Notes: generated by a model from the letters alone, not told the origin. A stretch of DNA of 64,000 nucleotides from UBA1723 sp045642085 (GCA_045642085.1 JAZUIF010000101.1:25166-89165), one strand, 5' to 3'. Shown: positions 22,648 to 32,620, counted from the stretch's first letter. Translations and numbers: made by a program.

Positions 22648-23985
22648 TTATTCTAAATCTCTTAGATATCTTTTCAGAAGAAAGGCACAGAAATAAGGCA
22701 ATGTTAATATATTGTTTGCATAACCGACATTACCTTTAATTAGTTTTATTCCCCAAGAGATATCTCCATATTTATCGCTATTTATAAGAGTTTGGAGAGA
22801 CTTTGAATTACCATTTGTTGCCTTGACCTCAATAGGAACAAGATTATGTTTTGTTCTCATGAAAAAATCTTCTTCAAGGGTAGAATCTTGTCTTTTATAG
22901 TAAAACAAATCACCTCCAGATTTCTTTATGGCTTCTGCAACTATGTTTTCATATAAAGCACCTTTATAAGTTCCAAGGTTTTGATTGACTCTTAAATCAT
23001 CCTGAGCCTCATCATCCAATAGAGCAACAAGCAACCCATTATCCGCAAAATATATTTTATATTTATCGTCATCTACATTGCCCTTTAACGGCAATTCTGG
23101 GAAATTAAGACATTTACATATATTCACAATACCCGCATCAGCAAGCCACTCTATACATCCCCAATAATCTTTGGCCTTAGCGTTAGGAGCCACTTTGCTA
23201 ATCTGAAATTTCTTATTGTCTTGTCCAAGTTGTACAGGTATTCTGTTAAAAACATTGAGTATTCTTGTCTGCTCCACACCAACAACATATTTTCTCACAT
23301 CCTCTTGATAATCAAGTACCAGTTGACGTTGCATATCTAGTATTCCCTCGAAAATGCCAGAATTGATATGCGTATCTATAATGGATGGCATACCTCCTAG
23401 TATACAATAATCCATAAATAGATTCATAAACACAGTATGCTCAAGTTCAGAAAATGGAGTTCTTTCAATAATATGTCTGTACATGTCTTCTATTACAGAT
23501 TCTTCATAGCCTTTTGCCCAAAGAAATTCTTCGAAATCCATTGAGTGCAAAGTATAATCAATCTTGTGTCCTACGCTATTGCTTTCAATACGTTTATAAT
23601 GGATCCCCAGTAACGATCCTGAACATATCACATCATACCGTCCATCCAATTTAAAGAATTTCAATGACGTAGCTATTTCAGGAAATTCCTGTAACTCATC
23701 AAAGAAAATAAGAGTTTCCCCCTCAATAAATTTATGTTTAGGACTTAACATAGAAATATTTTTCGTTATGGCTTCTGCTGTATACCCATCACGAATAATA
23801 GTTTTATATTGTGGTTCTGATACAAAATTGATGTTAATGAAACTTTTATAATTTTCAATAGCAAAATGTTCGACAGACATTGTTTTTCCAATCTGTCTCG
23901 CCCCCTTGATTATTAAAGGTTTTTTGTCCTCTGATTTTTTCCATTGGTTAAGAAAAGAATCAATCTTCCTTTTTAAATAAGCCAT
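22648..23985 (-). CDS. AAA+ ATPase with DUF4143 domain (copy 1)
   Basis: 445 residues. Residues 1-170 are an AAA_14-type ATPase: Walker A GARQIGKT (28-35) and Walker B LIFFDELQ (Asp96). The DUF4143 region follows from about 215, ending in a restriction-like pattern with Asp373 (EEDFF) and Glu386/Lys388 (LVPIEVKA), as in PD-(D/E)xK folds. These proteins are numerous in Bacteroidota and their role is unknown. Two 33-bp-spaced repeats lie just upstream (24042-24102). Identity with copy 2 (34532-35860) is low outside the motifs, so they are separate lineages and not a recent duplication. Confidence 0.88.
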   Translation of the reverse strand: MAYLKRKIDSFLNQWKKSEDKKPLIIKGARQIGKTMSVEHFAIENYKSFININFVSEPQYKTIIRDGYTAEAITKNISMLSPKHKFIEGETLIFFDELQEFPEIATSLKFFKLDGRYDVICSGSLLGIHYKRIESNSVGHKIDYTLHSMDFEEFLWAKGYEESVIEDMYRHIIERTPFSELEHTVFMNLFMDYCILGGMPSIIDTHINSGIFEGILDMQRQLVLDYQEDVRKYVVGVEQTRILNVFNRIPVQLGQDNKKFQISKVAPNAKAKDYWGCIEWLADAGIVNICKCLNFPELPLKGNVDDDKYKIYFADNGLLVALLDDEAQDDLRVNQNLGTYKGALYENIVAEAIKKSGGDLFYYKRQDSTLEEDFFMRTKHNLVPIEVKATNGNSKSLQTLINSDKYGDISWGIKLIKGNVGYANNILTLPYFCAFLLKRYLRDLE

Positions 23986-24041
23986 ACATTTGATATTTAA
24001 TAGATTATAATCGTAATTACTAAAATTATAGTCACTTTTAT

Positions 24042-24102
24042 ATCACAAAACTACAAAATTAGAGCGAGTTTTTACTATAAATATCACAAAAACAGAGCGA
24101 GT
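24042..24102 (-). repeat. two-copy repeat upstream of DUF4143 ATPase 1, 33-bp period
   Basis: AGAGCGAGT occurs at 24061-24069 and 24094-24102, exactly 33 bp apart. Each is preceded by ATCACAAAA (24042 and 24083). On the ATPase's own strand the unit reads ACTCGCTCTGTTTTTGTGAT. It resembles ATCACGAAAATGAGAGTA at 34286-34369 near ATPase 2. Confidence 0.75.
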
Positions 24103-24131
24103 ATCAGTATTTATTAAAGGGATGTCTAAAC

Positions 24132-24728
24132 TTAAAGGGCCACAATTGCGAACGCACATGGCATTCTTCCCTCGACAACACGGAATTCCTTCACGTCGAC
24201 ATTATGCTTTATGAAAAACTCCTTGTATGAATCCAAACTGAATTGGCGTTTGAAATCCACACCAAGCATAGAAAGCAGTTTGGCTGCCACCATCGAATTC
24301 TTACTCTCCTTATTCACATAAGTTGGGATAATCAACTTTCCACCTGGCTTACACACCCTCTTCATCTCAGACAATGCCTTAGCCGGATCGTCGACAAGAT
24401 GGATAACATTAGCCGCCACCACGACGTCGAAACGGTTATCCTCAAAAGGAATATCCAGGATACTCGCCTTTTGAATCTTCGTATTGGAATATCCGCCAAC
24501 CTTCTTCTGAGTCTGCTTTAGCATACCGTCGGAATAGTCAGTAGCGATAAGTTCCTTACACTTCTGAGCCATAGGCAGAGTCAGCAGGCCAGTGCCGCAA
24601 GCACATTCAAGCACCACGTCGTCCTTTCCAACGTGATTCTTAATCTCTTCTGCAATACCCTTGAAACATTTGCCATTGTAGGCAGTTTCAAATAAGTCGT
24701 ATAACGGTGAAAGCAAATCCCAAATCAT
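24132..24728 (-). CDS. class I SAM-dependent methyltransferase
   Basis: 198 residues. Motif I is VLECACGTGLLTLPMA, motif II region IATDYSDGMLKQ, motif III FDVVVAANVIHLV and post-motif MKRVCKPGGKLIIPT, as in UbiE/COQ5-type enzymes. Substrate unknown. A minus-strand -7 box (TACCTTTG) lies about 45 bases upstream, divergent from the metal efflux operon. Confidence 0.88.
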   Translation of the reverse strand: MIWDLLSPLYDLFETAYNGKCFKGIAEEIKNHVGKDDVVLECACGTGLLTLPMAQKCKELIATDYSDGMLKQTQKKVGGYSNTKIQKASILDIPFEDNRFDVVVAANVIHLVDDPAKALSEMKRVCKPGGKLIIPTYVNKESKNSMVAAKLLSMLGVDFKRQFSLDSYKEFFIKHNVDVKEFRVVEGRMPCAFAIVAL

Positions 24729-24880
24729 AGTTTTGTCCTTTTATTTACGATTCTTTTTTGATTACAATGCAAAGGTATGGAATAAGAAATGCAACTTGGT
24801 TGCGAGTGGATATTAGAATTTTCTAATTTGATATTATAGTCTTCTAACTTATTATTTTTCAATATAAAAGGCATATCAAA

Positions 24881-24888
24881 TAACTTTG
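24881..24888 (+). promoter_or_regulatory. -7 box of the metal efflux operon
   Basis: TAACTTTG, 23 bases before the TolC-like gene start, in the divergent gap with the methyltransferase. Confidence 0.55.
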
Positions 24889-24910
24889 CGGCATAATTAA
24901 AACAGATATT

Positions 24911-26170
24911 ATGAATTTACTGAAATCTTTATGTTGCATACTGACATTTAATTGTTTTGTAGTATATGCCACACATTCATATTCAAGTCAAGACACATTA
25001 TATCTCTCTTTTGATGATGCAGAAAAGATATTGAGTGATAAGAATGTCAATATAAATAAGCAAAATGTTGAAATGAAAATGTCGGAGGCTGAACTACGTC
25101 AGGAGAAATTGTTTGAAAATCCAGAGATCAGTATCCAGCATAACATCAATAATCCTGTCACTGGACGTTATTTTGAATGTGGGAAAGAGGGACAGAGCGA
25201 TATTCAAATATCTCAAAGAATATACATTGGTGGACAACGCTCAAACAGAATCAAAATTGCAGAAGCTAATGTACGTCTTTCAAAATCAACATTGGATGAC
25301 ACAAAAAGATTATTGCGTAGAGATCTTTATTCCACAATGGCGGACATTTTTTATTGTAAGCAGAAAATTTCAATCTTGCAAAAGGAAACAGATGTGATTG
25401 ATAAGATTCTGTTGTCTTATGACTCTCAATATAATAAAGGGAATATCTCGGCGGTGGAGGTCGTGAGAATTAAAAGTCAAATGGTTCAACTGCAAAAGGA
25501 GGTTAGAGGTCTTGAGATAGACATGATGTCAAAGATAAATGAGTTGCGGACAATGCTTAGATTTGATGTGAATACACATATCGTCCCACAAATCAATGAA
25601 AAAGAAATCCTTGGGCAAATAAAAAATCTTACAAAAGATGAAATCATAGAGGGTGTTGAACGTCGTCCAGACTTGGAGATGGCTAAACAAAAGGTTGAGA
25701 TGGCAGAGTACAATGTAAAACTGCAGAAAGCCAATGGGTTGCCAGAATTGTCTGTAAATGGAGAGTGGGATAAGAACGGAAACATCGGGCATAACTATTT
25801 TGGTGCAGGAGTCACTTTTACGATCCCGATATTCAACCGTAATCAGGGGACAGTGAAAGCAGCGCAACACAATCTTGAAGCTCAAATGTTGGAAAAGGAA
25901 CATCTACATGACGTGATAGCTATCGAAAAAGATCAAAATTGGAATAGACTGTTGAAACTTCAAGAGATGGTTGATGAATCGAGCAAGGTGGCGGAGGAGA
26001 TGTCGCAACAGATCATATTGAATGTACAACGTCAATATATGAATCATAATATTTCATTGATTGAACTGATTGATATCCTTGATACTTACAAAGAGGTTCA
26101 GTTCACACACACCGAGAATAAACTTGAATTAATCAAAGCATTTGTTTCACTTGATATACAAAACAACTAA
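24911..26170 (+). CDS. TolC-family outer membrane factor of a metal RND pump
   Basis: 419 residues. Signal peptide to about residue 20, then two outer-membrane-factor repeats rich in long helices (YSTMADIFYCKQKISILQKE, KQKVEMAEYNVKLQKANGLPEL) with the GVTFTIPIFNRNQG beta-barrel motif. It resembles CzcC/CusC and forms the exit duct across the outer membrane. First gene of five; the adaptor begins two bases after its stop. Confidence 0.9.
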   Translation: MNLLKSLCCILTFNCFVVYATHSYSSQDTLYLSFDDAEKILSDKNVNINKQNVEMKMSEAELRQEKLFENPEISIQHNINNPVTGRYFECGKEGQSDIQISQRIYIGGQRSNRIKIAEANVRLSKSTLDDTKRLLRRDLYSTMADIFYCKQKISILQKETDVIDKILLSYDSQYNKGNISAVEVVRIKSQMVQLQKEVRGLEIDMMSKINELRTMLRFDVNTHIVPQINEKEILGQIKNLTKDEIIEGVERRPDLEMAKQKVEMAEYNVKLQKANGLPELSVNGEWDKNGNIGHNYFGAGVTFTIPIFNRNQGTVKAAQHNLEAQMLEKEHLHDVIAIEKDQNWNRLLKLQEMVDESSKVAEEMSQQIILNVQRQYMNHNISLIELIDILDTYKEVQFTHTENKLELIKAFVSLDIQNN

Positions 26171-26172
26171 AA

Positions 26173-27234
26173 ATGAAAAACTTATATATTGCAACTGCAC
26201 TTTTAGTTCTGTCTTCATGCTCAGGAGAGTCAAAAGAAGATGTTAAAGAGACGGAAAGTCGTGTTGATCTTGTGACAACCGAGGTCATTGCTGGAGAAAT
26301 GCGTGGGAAATTGGTTCTGAATGGAGATATCGCTTGTGATGAACGTAAACTTGCAAAGATATTTGTGCCATGCACCGGTAAAATCCAAAACATTCAGGTG
26401 GAGATTGGAGACCCAGTTGTGAAAGGACAGACGTTAGCGACGGTGTTCAGCACAGATGCGGCAGAACATGTGAAGCAGATAAGTGAGACTAATGCACAAA
26501 TCCGTATGGCGGAAAGAAATCTCAACCAATTGGAGGAGATGTATGCAGACAAAATGGCAACAGCCAAGGACGTCCAGGAAGCAAGAGAGGGGCTGACAAT
26601 TTTGCGAGCCGAGATGGCAAGATTAGAAAATGTGGCGAAAGTAAACGGATATAGTAAAATGTCAACGGCCTCTCTCGTTTCTCCAATCAATGGTTTTGTT
26701 GTCGGCAAATCTGTCTTTAACGACTCATATATAGATGCGACCAACAATGATGCTCCTGCTTTTGAGATAGCAGACCTCAGTACGGTATGGGTGATAGCGG
26801 ATGTCTACGAAAGCGACATTTGGAAAGTCAAATCGGGAGATAGTGTGACTGTGGAAGTAGTGGCATATCCTAATGTGAAATTTCACGGAGTCATCAATAA
26901 AGTCTACAATATCCTTGACAATGTGAGCAAAACAATGAAAGTAAGGGTTTGCTTAGACAACAAACAAGGCTTGCTCAAGCCGGGTATGTTTGCCACAGTC
27001 CATATTTCCATCTCCGATGATATCCGTCCGATGCTACAAGTGCCGACGAAAAGCATAATCTTTGAAAACGGCCATGACTATGTTGTGGTATGCGACGACG
27101 AAAAGCATCTGCGTCGACAGCTGATAAAAATAGCAGGATATGGCGATATGTGTGCATTTGTATCGTCTGGCCTCAGCAAAGGTGAAATGGTAGTAAGTGA
27201 AAACGCATTGTTGGAGTTTGAAGCATTAAGATAA
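26173..27234 (+). CDS. RND periplasmic adaptor lipoprotein (CzcB/CusB-like)
   Basis: 353 residues with lipobox LSSC (Cys16). Order: beta-barrel strand, lipoyl half (KIFVPCTGKIQNIQVEIGDPVVKGQTLATV), a helical hairpin, second lipoyl half (ASLVSPINGFVVGKSVFN) and membrane-proximal domains (LLKPGMFATVHISI). It links pump to outer membrane duct and may hand over metal. No His-rich or Met-rich N-terminal metal site is evident. The stop overlaps the pump start by one base (TAATG). Confidence 0.9.
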   Translation: MKNLYIATALLVLSSCSGESKEDVKETESRVDLVTTEVIAGEMRGKLVLNGDIACDERKLAKIFVPCTGKIQNIQVEIGDPVVKGQTLATVFSTDAAEHVKQISETNAQIRMAERNLNQLEEMYADKMATAKDVQEAREGLTILRAEMARLENVAKVNGYSKMSTASLVSPINGFVVGKSVFNDSYIDATNNDAPAFEIADLSTVWVIADVYESDIWKVKSGDSVTVEVVAYPNVKFHGVINKVYNILDNVSKTMKVRVCLDNKQGLLKPGMFATVHISISDDIRPMLQVPTKSIIFENGHDYVVVCDDEKHLRRQLIKIAGYGDMCAFVSSGLSKGEMVVSENALLEFEALR

Positions 27235-30200
27235 TGAATAAACTGATCGATTTTATTATTTCCTTTTCTCTCAACAGGAAATATCTGATACTCTGTATCA
27301 CTTTGCTAATGATAATCACAGGAGTGTTCTGCTTTAAGCATACTCCAGTGGATGCGTTCCCCGACGTCACTAACACAAAAGTCACTGTTATAACACAATG
27401 GTCGGGAAGAAGTGCGGAGGAGATTGAGAAATTCGTGACCATCCCGATTGAGATAGCAATGAACGCTACTCAGAAGAAGACGGATATCCGCAGCGTGACA
27501 TTGTTTGGCTTGTCAGTGGTGACGATAATGTTTGAAGATGATGTTGACGACGAGTTTGCTCGACAACAGGTGTATAACCTGCTTAAAGATGCTGATTTAC
27601 CTAATGATGTCGAACCGGAAGTCCAGCCTTTGCAAGGGCCTACAGGCGAGGTGTTCAGATATACATTAAGCAGCGAAACTCATTCTGTCCGTGAACTTAA
27701 GACTATTCAGGACTGGGTTGTAGAAAGGAATATCCGCACAGTGTCGGGAGTGGCTGATGTCGTCAGTTTTGGTGGAGAGGTAAAGACATTTGAAGTGAGT
27801 GTCAATCCTAATAAACTTGCCACATACGGAATAAGTTCACTGGAACTCTTTGAAGCGATATCAAAAAGCAATACCAACGTTGGTGGCGACGTCATTGAGA
27901 AATGTCAACAATCATACGTCGTCAGAGGAATTGGGTTGATCAACAACATTGAGGAGATAGGCAATATTGTCGTGAAGAATATCGGTGGCACGCCAATCCT
28001 CGTGAAAAACTTAGCCAAAGTGAATGAATCGTGCCAGCCACGACTCGGACAAGTAGGACGTGGAGAAGAGGACGATGTGGTGGAGGGAATTGTTGTGATG
28101 CGAAAAGGCGAAAATGCACAGGAAGTCATCACCGCTCTTAAAGAAAAGATCAGCTATATCCAGAAGGAACTCCTTCCTGACGGTGTTGAAATAAAACCAT
28201 TCTACGACCGTGAAGACCTGGTGGATCTTGCCGTCGGGACTGTTTTTCACAATGTGTTGGAAGGGATTTTTCTCGTCACGCTCATTGTATTCCTATTTAT
28301 GAAGGATTGGAGAACGACATTCATTGTGGCCACTGTTATACCCCTTGCTCTACTTTTCGCATTCATCTGTCTGCATCTAAAAGGAATGAGTGCCAACCTG
28401 CTATCTATGGGAGCAATCGATTTCGGAATCATTATAGACGGTGCGGTGGTAATGGTGGAGGCACTCTTCGTCGCATTGGATAAAAAAGCAAGGGCAATAG
28501 GGATGGAGGCTTTTGGCAAACTTAGCAAGGGAGGAGTCATCCGTACTACAGCAAGGACAAAAGCCAAGTCGGTGTTTTTCTCCAAACTTATCATAATCAC
28601 AGCTCTGATTCCGATTTTCTCGTTCCAGAAAGTGGAGGGCAAAATGTTTTCTCCACTTGCTTTCACACTCGGATTCGCACTACTTGGGGCTCTGCTTTTC
28701 ACACTTACGCTTGTGCCTGTCCTCTCCCGAATGCTACTTGGTAAGAATGTGAAGGAGAAACGCAATCGTTTCCTTGAACTTGTATACGATATCACAGACA
28801 AAACGTTTGCATGGTGTCATAGGAATGCCTGCAAGGTAATCGTTGGAGCGACGGTGGTGATGATAGCCGGGCTATCTGCTTTCGCCCTGTTGGGAACTGA
28901 ATTCCTTCCCGAAATGAACGAGGGAAGCATCTATATCAGAGCTACAATGCCACAAAGTATCTCACTTGCCGAAAGCACGAAAATGGCCAAACAGCTAAGA
29001 TCAGAAGTCGGAGAGTTTGCGGAAGTGAAGGAGGTTATCACCCAGACTGGCCGCCCGAACGATGGCACCGACGCTACCGGATTCTATAATATCGAGTTGT
29101 TCGTCAAGATTCATCCAGAAAACGAGTGGAAATCTGGAATGACAAAGGAGGAGCTTATGGAGAAGATGAATCAGAAATTGAGCCAACATAAAGGCATAGA
29201 TTTCAATTTCTCACAACCGATCAGTGATAATGTTGAAGAGGCTGTGAGCGGAGTGAAAGGAGCAATCGTCGCTAAGATTTATGGAAAAGATCTGTATGAA
29301 TCAGAACGTATAGCGGAGAAGGTGGCAAAGACAATGCAGCCTATCCCTGGAATTGCCGACCTTGGTGTGTTGCGTAATATTGGTCAACCAGAGATTCAGA
29401 TTAACTTGGACGAAAGTCGATTGGCTCGTTATGGCGTAAGCAAAGATGATGTGCAGTCTACTATCGAGATGGCTATTGGTGGCAAAGTCGCGTCGCAAGT
29501 ATATGAAGAAGAGCGAAAATTTGATCTTGTTGTCCGTTACGACAAACCTTTTCGTAAAGACGAGAATGAAATTGCAAAGATCAAAGTAGAGAATTGTGAA
29601 GGAGCAATGATTCCTATTGGTGAACTAGCAGACATCCGTCTAATCACTGGTCCGCTGATTATCTATCGTGATGGACAAGAACGCTACTGTGCGGTGAAGT
29701 TCTCCGTGCGCGACAGAGATATGGGAAGTGCGGTGGCGGAGTCGCAGAAGAAAGTGAGTATGAATGTGCCACTGTCTGAAGGATACAGAATAGAATGGAA
29801 AGGTGATTTTGAGAATCAACAACGAGCATCATCGCGTCTGGCACAAGTGGTGCCAATCAGTATTCTGATTATATTCGCCATTTTATACATACTGTTCGGG
29901 AACGCCAGAGACGCCTCACTTGTGTTGCTCAATGTCCCATTCGCCGCTGTCGGAGGAATCCTGATCTTACTCATTACAGGCTTCAATTTCTCCATTTCCG
30001 CAGGAATCGGATTCATCTGTTTGTTTGGTATCTGCATCCAGAACGGAGTGATAATGATTATGGATATCAAGCATTTCATACGTCATGGCGAGACGTTGCA
30101 AGATTCAATCGACAAGAGTGTTCATAGCCGCACACGCGCTGTGCTGATGACCGCAATGATGGCAATATTCGGTTTGATTCCAGCAGCCTTAAGTCATGGA

Positions 30201-30359
30201 ATCGGTAGTGAGAGCCAACGGCCATTGGCAATCGTCATCATTGGCGGACTGATATTCGCTACGATTTTCACACTTCTTATATTCCCTCTTTTCGTGGAGA
30301 AGATATACAGTTGGAGAATCTACGACAAAACAGGTTTATTGCAACGTCGAAAGTTGTAA
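27234..30359 (+). CDS. heavy-metal RND pump (CzcA/CusA family)
   Basis: 1041 residues, standard for HME-RND pumps. Twelve membrane segments and two large periplasmic loops. The TM4 proton-relay motif is DFGIIIDGAVVMVE with Asp396, Asp402 and Glu409, the pattern of Zn/Co/Cd/Ni pumps (CzcA); CusA proteins have Ala in the first position. Other signatures: FPDVTNTKVTVITQWSGRSAEEIEKFVTIPIE (N-terminus, split across FPDVTN and IPIE) and NGVIMIMDIKH. Drives proton-coupled export. Substrate Zn/Co/Cd is an inference. Confidence 0.93.
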   Translation: MNKLIDFIISFSLNRKYLILCITLLMIITGVFCFKHTPVDAFPDVTNTKVTVITQWSGRSAEEIEKFVTIPIEIAMNATQKKTDIRSVTLFGLSVVTIMFEDDVDDEFARQQVYNLLKDADLPNDVEPEVQPLQGPTGEVFRYTLSSETHSVRELKTIQDWVVERNIRTVSGVADVVSFGGEVKTFEVSVNPNKLATYGISSLELFEAISKSNTNVGGDVIEKCQQSYVVRGIGLINNIEEIGNIVVKNIGGTPILVKNLAKVNESCQPRLGQVGRGEEDDVVEGIVVMRKGENAQEVITALKEKISYIQKELLPDGVEIKPFYDREDLVDLAVGTVFHNVLEGIFLVTLIVFLFMKDWRTTFIVATVIPLALLFAFICLHLKGMSANLLSMGAIDFGIIIDGAVVMVEALFVALDKKARAIGMEAFGKLSKGGVIRTTARTKAKSVFFSKLIIITALIPIFSFQKVEGKMFSPLAFTLGFALLGALLFTLTLVPVLSRMLLGKNVKEKRNRFLELVYDITDKTFAWCHRNACKVIVGATVVMIAGLSAFALLGTEFLPEMNEGSIYIRATMPQSISLAESTKMAKQLRSEVGEFAEVKEVITQTGRPNDGTDATGFYNIELFVKIHPENEWKSGMTKEELMEKMNQKLSQHKGIDFNFSQPISDNVEEAVSGVKGAIVAKIYGKDLYESERIAEKVAKTMQPIPGIADLGVLRNIGQPEIQINLDESRLARYGVSKDDVQSTIEMAIGGKVASQVYEEERKFDLVVRYDKPFRKDENEIAKIKVENCEGAMIPIGELADIRLITGPLIIYRDGQERYCAVKFSVRDRDMGSAVAESQKKVSMNVPLSEGYRIEWKGDFENQQRASSRLAQVVPISILIIFAILYILFGNARDASLVLLNVPFAAVGGILILLITGFNFSISAGIGFICLFGICIQNGVIMIMDIKHFIRHGETLQDSIDKSVHSRTRAVLMTAMMAIFGLIPAALSHGIGSESQRPLAIVIIGGLIFATIFTLLIFPLFVEKIYSWRIYDKTGLLQRRKL

Positions 30360-30448
30360 CCATGCAAGATATTTATTTTCTTTGTGTTAGTTAAGTTTAT
30401 TTAGAAGGGAGTTCCATCAAAACGGAACTCTCTTTACGTGAAAATTCT

Positions 30449-31141
30449 ATGGCAGAAAAGAAGAAAATATTCATTGCTGAAGATGAACTAAACATCTGCG
30501 ATTTTGTAAAACGTGGATTGGAGGATTATGGATATTCCGTCACCGTAGCTAACAACGGGGATGAGGCTTGTAATATTTTAAGCGAAGAATGTCTTTTTGA
30601 TCTTGTCATTCTTGACATACGCATGCCAGGAAAGAGCGGATTAGACGTATGCAAACTCATCCGAGCCAACTATTCCTACTCTGTGCCAGTGTTGATGCTG
30701 ACGGCATTAGGCACTACGGACGACGTTGTGATGGGGCTTCACGCGGGTGCGGATGATTACTTGGTCAAACCATTCAAGTTTGTGGAGCTTCTTGCTCGCA
30801 TAGAAGCATTGTTGCGACGATCTTCATTCGCAGCTAATAATAATATGGTCCAATATGCCGACTTGAAATGTGATCCATCGACACATAAAGCATCAAGAGG
30901 CAGTCTGGATGTGGAGCTAAGCGTCAGAGAGTACCGTCTGCTTGAATATTTCGTATTGCATCACGACGAAGTGCTCTCGCGCAGCCAATTGTTGCGTGAC
31001 GTGTGGGACAAAGACTTTGACACCAACACTAATATAGTCGACGTGTATGTCCGCTACATTAGAAACAAGATTGATGATCCATTTTCCGACAAACTAATCC
31101 ATACTGTTGTCGGAATGGGATATATGATGAAAAAACAATGA
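30449..31141 (+). CDS. OmpR-family response regulator
   Basis: 230 residues. Receiver domain with acidic pocket EDE (11-13), phosphoacceptor Asp56 (LVILDIRMPG) and the conserved Lys in DDYLVKPF, then an OmpR-type winged helix (LSVREYRLLEYF to VVGMGYM). Follows the pump after 90 bases and overlaps the kinase start by four (ATGA). It most likely controls the efflux operon in response to metal, as CusRS/CzcRS do. Confidence 0.92.
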   Translation: MAEKKKIFIAEDELNICDFVKRGLEDYGYSVTVANNGDEACNILSEECLFDLVILDIRMPGKSGLDVCKLIRANYSYSVPVLMLTALGTTDDVVMGLHAGADDYLVKPFKFVELLARIEALLRRSSFAANNNMVQYADLKCDPSTHKASRGSLDVELSVREYRLLEYFVLHHDEVLSRSQLLRDVWDKDFDTNTNIVDVYVRYIRNKIDDPFSDKLIHTVVGMGYMMKKQ

Positions 31142-32325
31142 ATAAAGGCCAACAAGTTTCTTTAATCTATTCTGCAATCACCATTTCACTGGTTGTCGTT
31201 GCAGGTGTGATATTCTTTGTGTTGCAGTCGCACTATGCAGAGAAGATCTATTTCCGTTATTTGGAAGAGAAGGCAATAGCCGTAGCCATGGAGCGTTTTG
31301 AAAAAGACGAGTTGAGCGCGGAAAAATACCGACGGATAGTGTACAATCGAGAACAAAGCATTCCCACGTCGCGCGAATTATTCATCAATATGCAGAATAG
31401 AGCGGAGGCAGAATCCCATCTTGGAGAATTTCTCACAAAAAATGAAATTGAAGAACTCACTAACGATAGTATTGTAAGATTCCATAAAGACGGAGAGATC
31501 GGATTGGCCCTTGTCTACGACGATAATGAAGGAGTGTTTGCGGTAGTTGTGTTGAGCCGTAATCCATATATCTCTGAAATAAGCAAAACATTCGGTTACT
31601 CACTAGTGTTGTTGGTTTTTGCCACAGGCATTGTCCTGTTCTTAATTAGCAGACTTTATGCCATAAAAGTTTATAAAAAGATTGACCACAATTATCAGAC
31701 GGAAAAGCTCTTCGTCAATAATGCATCCCATGAAATCAACAACCCTCTGACTGCTATTCAAGGAGAGTGTGAGGTGGCTTTGATCAAAACACGTACCGTC
31801 GACGAATACAAACAATCGCTTCAGAAAATCAGTCTTGAGGCTGAGCGAGTAATAAGTATCATGAAAAATCTGTTGCTCTTCTCTCATACTCGTTCGGAAC
31901 ATTTTGATCCAGACTCATTGAATGAAGTGAATGTTGGCAATTTTATGCAGTCGTTTGCAGACGATAAGACTAACATAGAAGTCGTAAACAATTTTTCCAT
32001 AAAAATCAAAGAAGACCTATTGCGTATTGCGATACGAAACATCATCAGCAATGCCCATAAATATTCAAAACATGAACCTGTCAAAGTCAGCGTGAACACT
32101 CGTAAGATAATCATCAACGACAATGGGATAGGTATACCAAAGGATGAATTGAAAAATATCACACAACCATTTTATAGGGCATCAAACACATCCGATGCCA
32201 AAGGGGTAGGCATAGGTTTAGCATTGTCGAGAGAAATTCTCAGCAGGTTCAATGTAGATATATCATTCGTGTCTGAATTGGGCAGAGGGACGACGGTCGT
32301 CGTGGATTTTGGAAGTAGCATCTAA
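31138..32325 (+). CDS. sensor histidine kinase
   Basis: 395 residues. TM1 (8-29), a periplasmic sensor of about 120 residues, TM2 (153-173), and little or no HAMP domain. The H-box is NASHEINNPLTAI with phospho-His198; N-box NIISNAHKYSKHEPV; ATP lid DNGIGIPKDE and GVGIGLALS. Partner of the regulator that overlaps its start. The periplasmic part shows no obvious His/Met cluster for metal. Confidence 0.92.
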   Translation: MNKGQQVSLIYSAITISLVVVAGVIFFVLQSHYAEKIYFRYLEEKAIAVAMERFEKDELSAEKYRRIVYNREQSIPTSRELFINMQNRAEAESHLGEFLTKNEIEELTNDSIVRFHKDGEIGLALVYDDNEGVFAVVVLSRNPYISEISKTFGYSLVLLVFATGIVLFLISRLYAIKVYKKIDHNYQTEKLFVNNASHEINNPLTAIQGECEVALIKTRTVDEYKQSLQKISLEAERVISIMKNLLLFSHTRSEHFDPDSLNEVNVGNFMQSFADDKTNIEVVNNFSIKIKEDLLRIAIRNIISNAHKYSKHEPVKVSVNTRKIIINDNGIGIPKDELKNITQPFYRASNTSDAKGVGIGLALSREILSRFNVDISFVSELGRGTTVVVDFGSSI

Positions 32326-32339
32326 TTTTCATCATGTGC

Positions 32340-32578
32340 ATCTTCCAAACCTGTGTATCCGGAATCAAGCCAAATGTCCTTTGTCATCCTCTGTAATGAG
32401 TCCATATACCCAAGAACTGGCGGAAACAGGTCCGACCCTTTATCTGATATTCCGTCTGCTTGTCGCTCAGGCAGTACATCCTTTGTATAAACATGACCTT
32501 AATCATAAAACAGGGTCGAAAGGACGGCGTACCGCATTGGTGTTACGGAGAAGGTATTTTAAAATTACTCCTCCGTAA
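32340..32578 (-). pseudogene. degenerate IS5-family transposase fragment
   Basis: Read on the minus strand, RRPFDPVL then (after a one-base frameshift near 32500) MIKVMFIQRMYCLSDKQTEYQ and IKGRTCFRQFLGI match the DUF772 N-terminal domain of IS5-family transposases. The reading frame then runs into stops, and the DDE catalytic domain is absent. It is a decayed insertion remnant downstream of the metal-sensing kinase. Confidence 0.75.
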
Positions 32579-32620
32579 GTGGTTAAAAAAATGATTTACG
32601 GAGATGGTATTTTAGAATTT
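32543..32620. repeat. direct and inverted TTACGGAG repeats
   Basis: TTACGGAGAAGGTATTTTAA (from 32543) is repeated at 32596 as TTACGGAGATGGTATTTTAG, 53 bp apart. An inverted CTCCGTAA lies between (32571-32578) and can pair with the first copy. It may be an end of the decayed insertion sequence. The rest of the gap to 32737 holds nothing I recognise. Confidence 0.5.

Noticed and set aside
32309..32578. Plus-strand ORF after the histidine kinase
   Set aside because: It is antisense to the IS5 transposase remnant; the minus strand gives recognisable protein, this strand does not.
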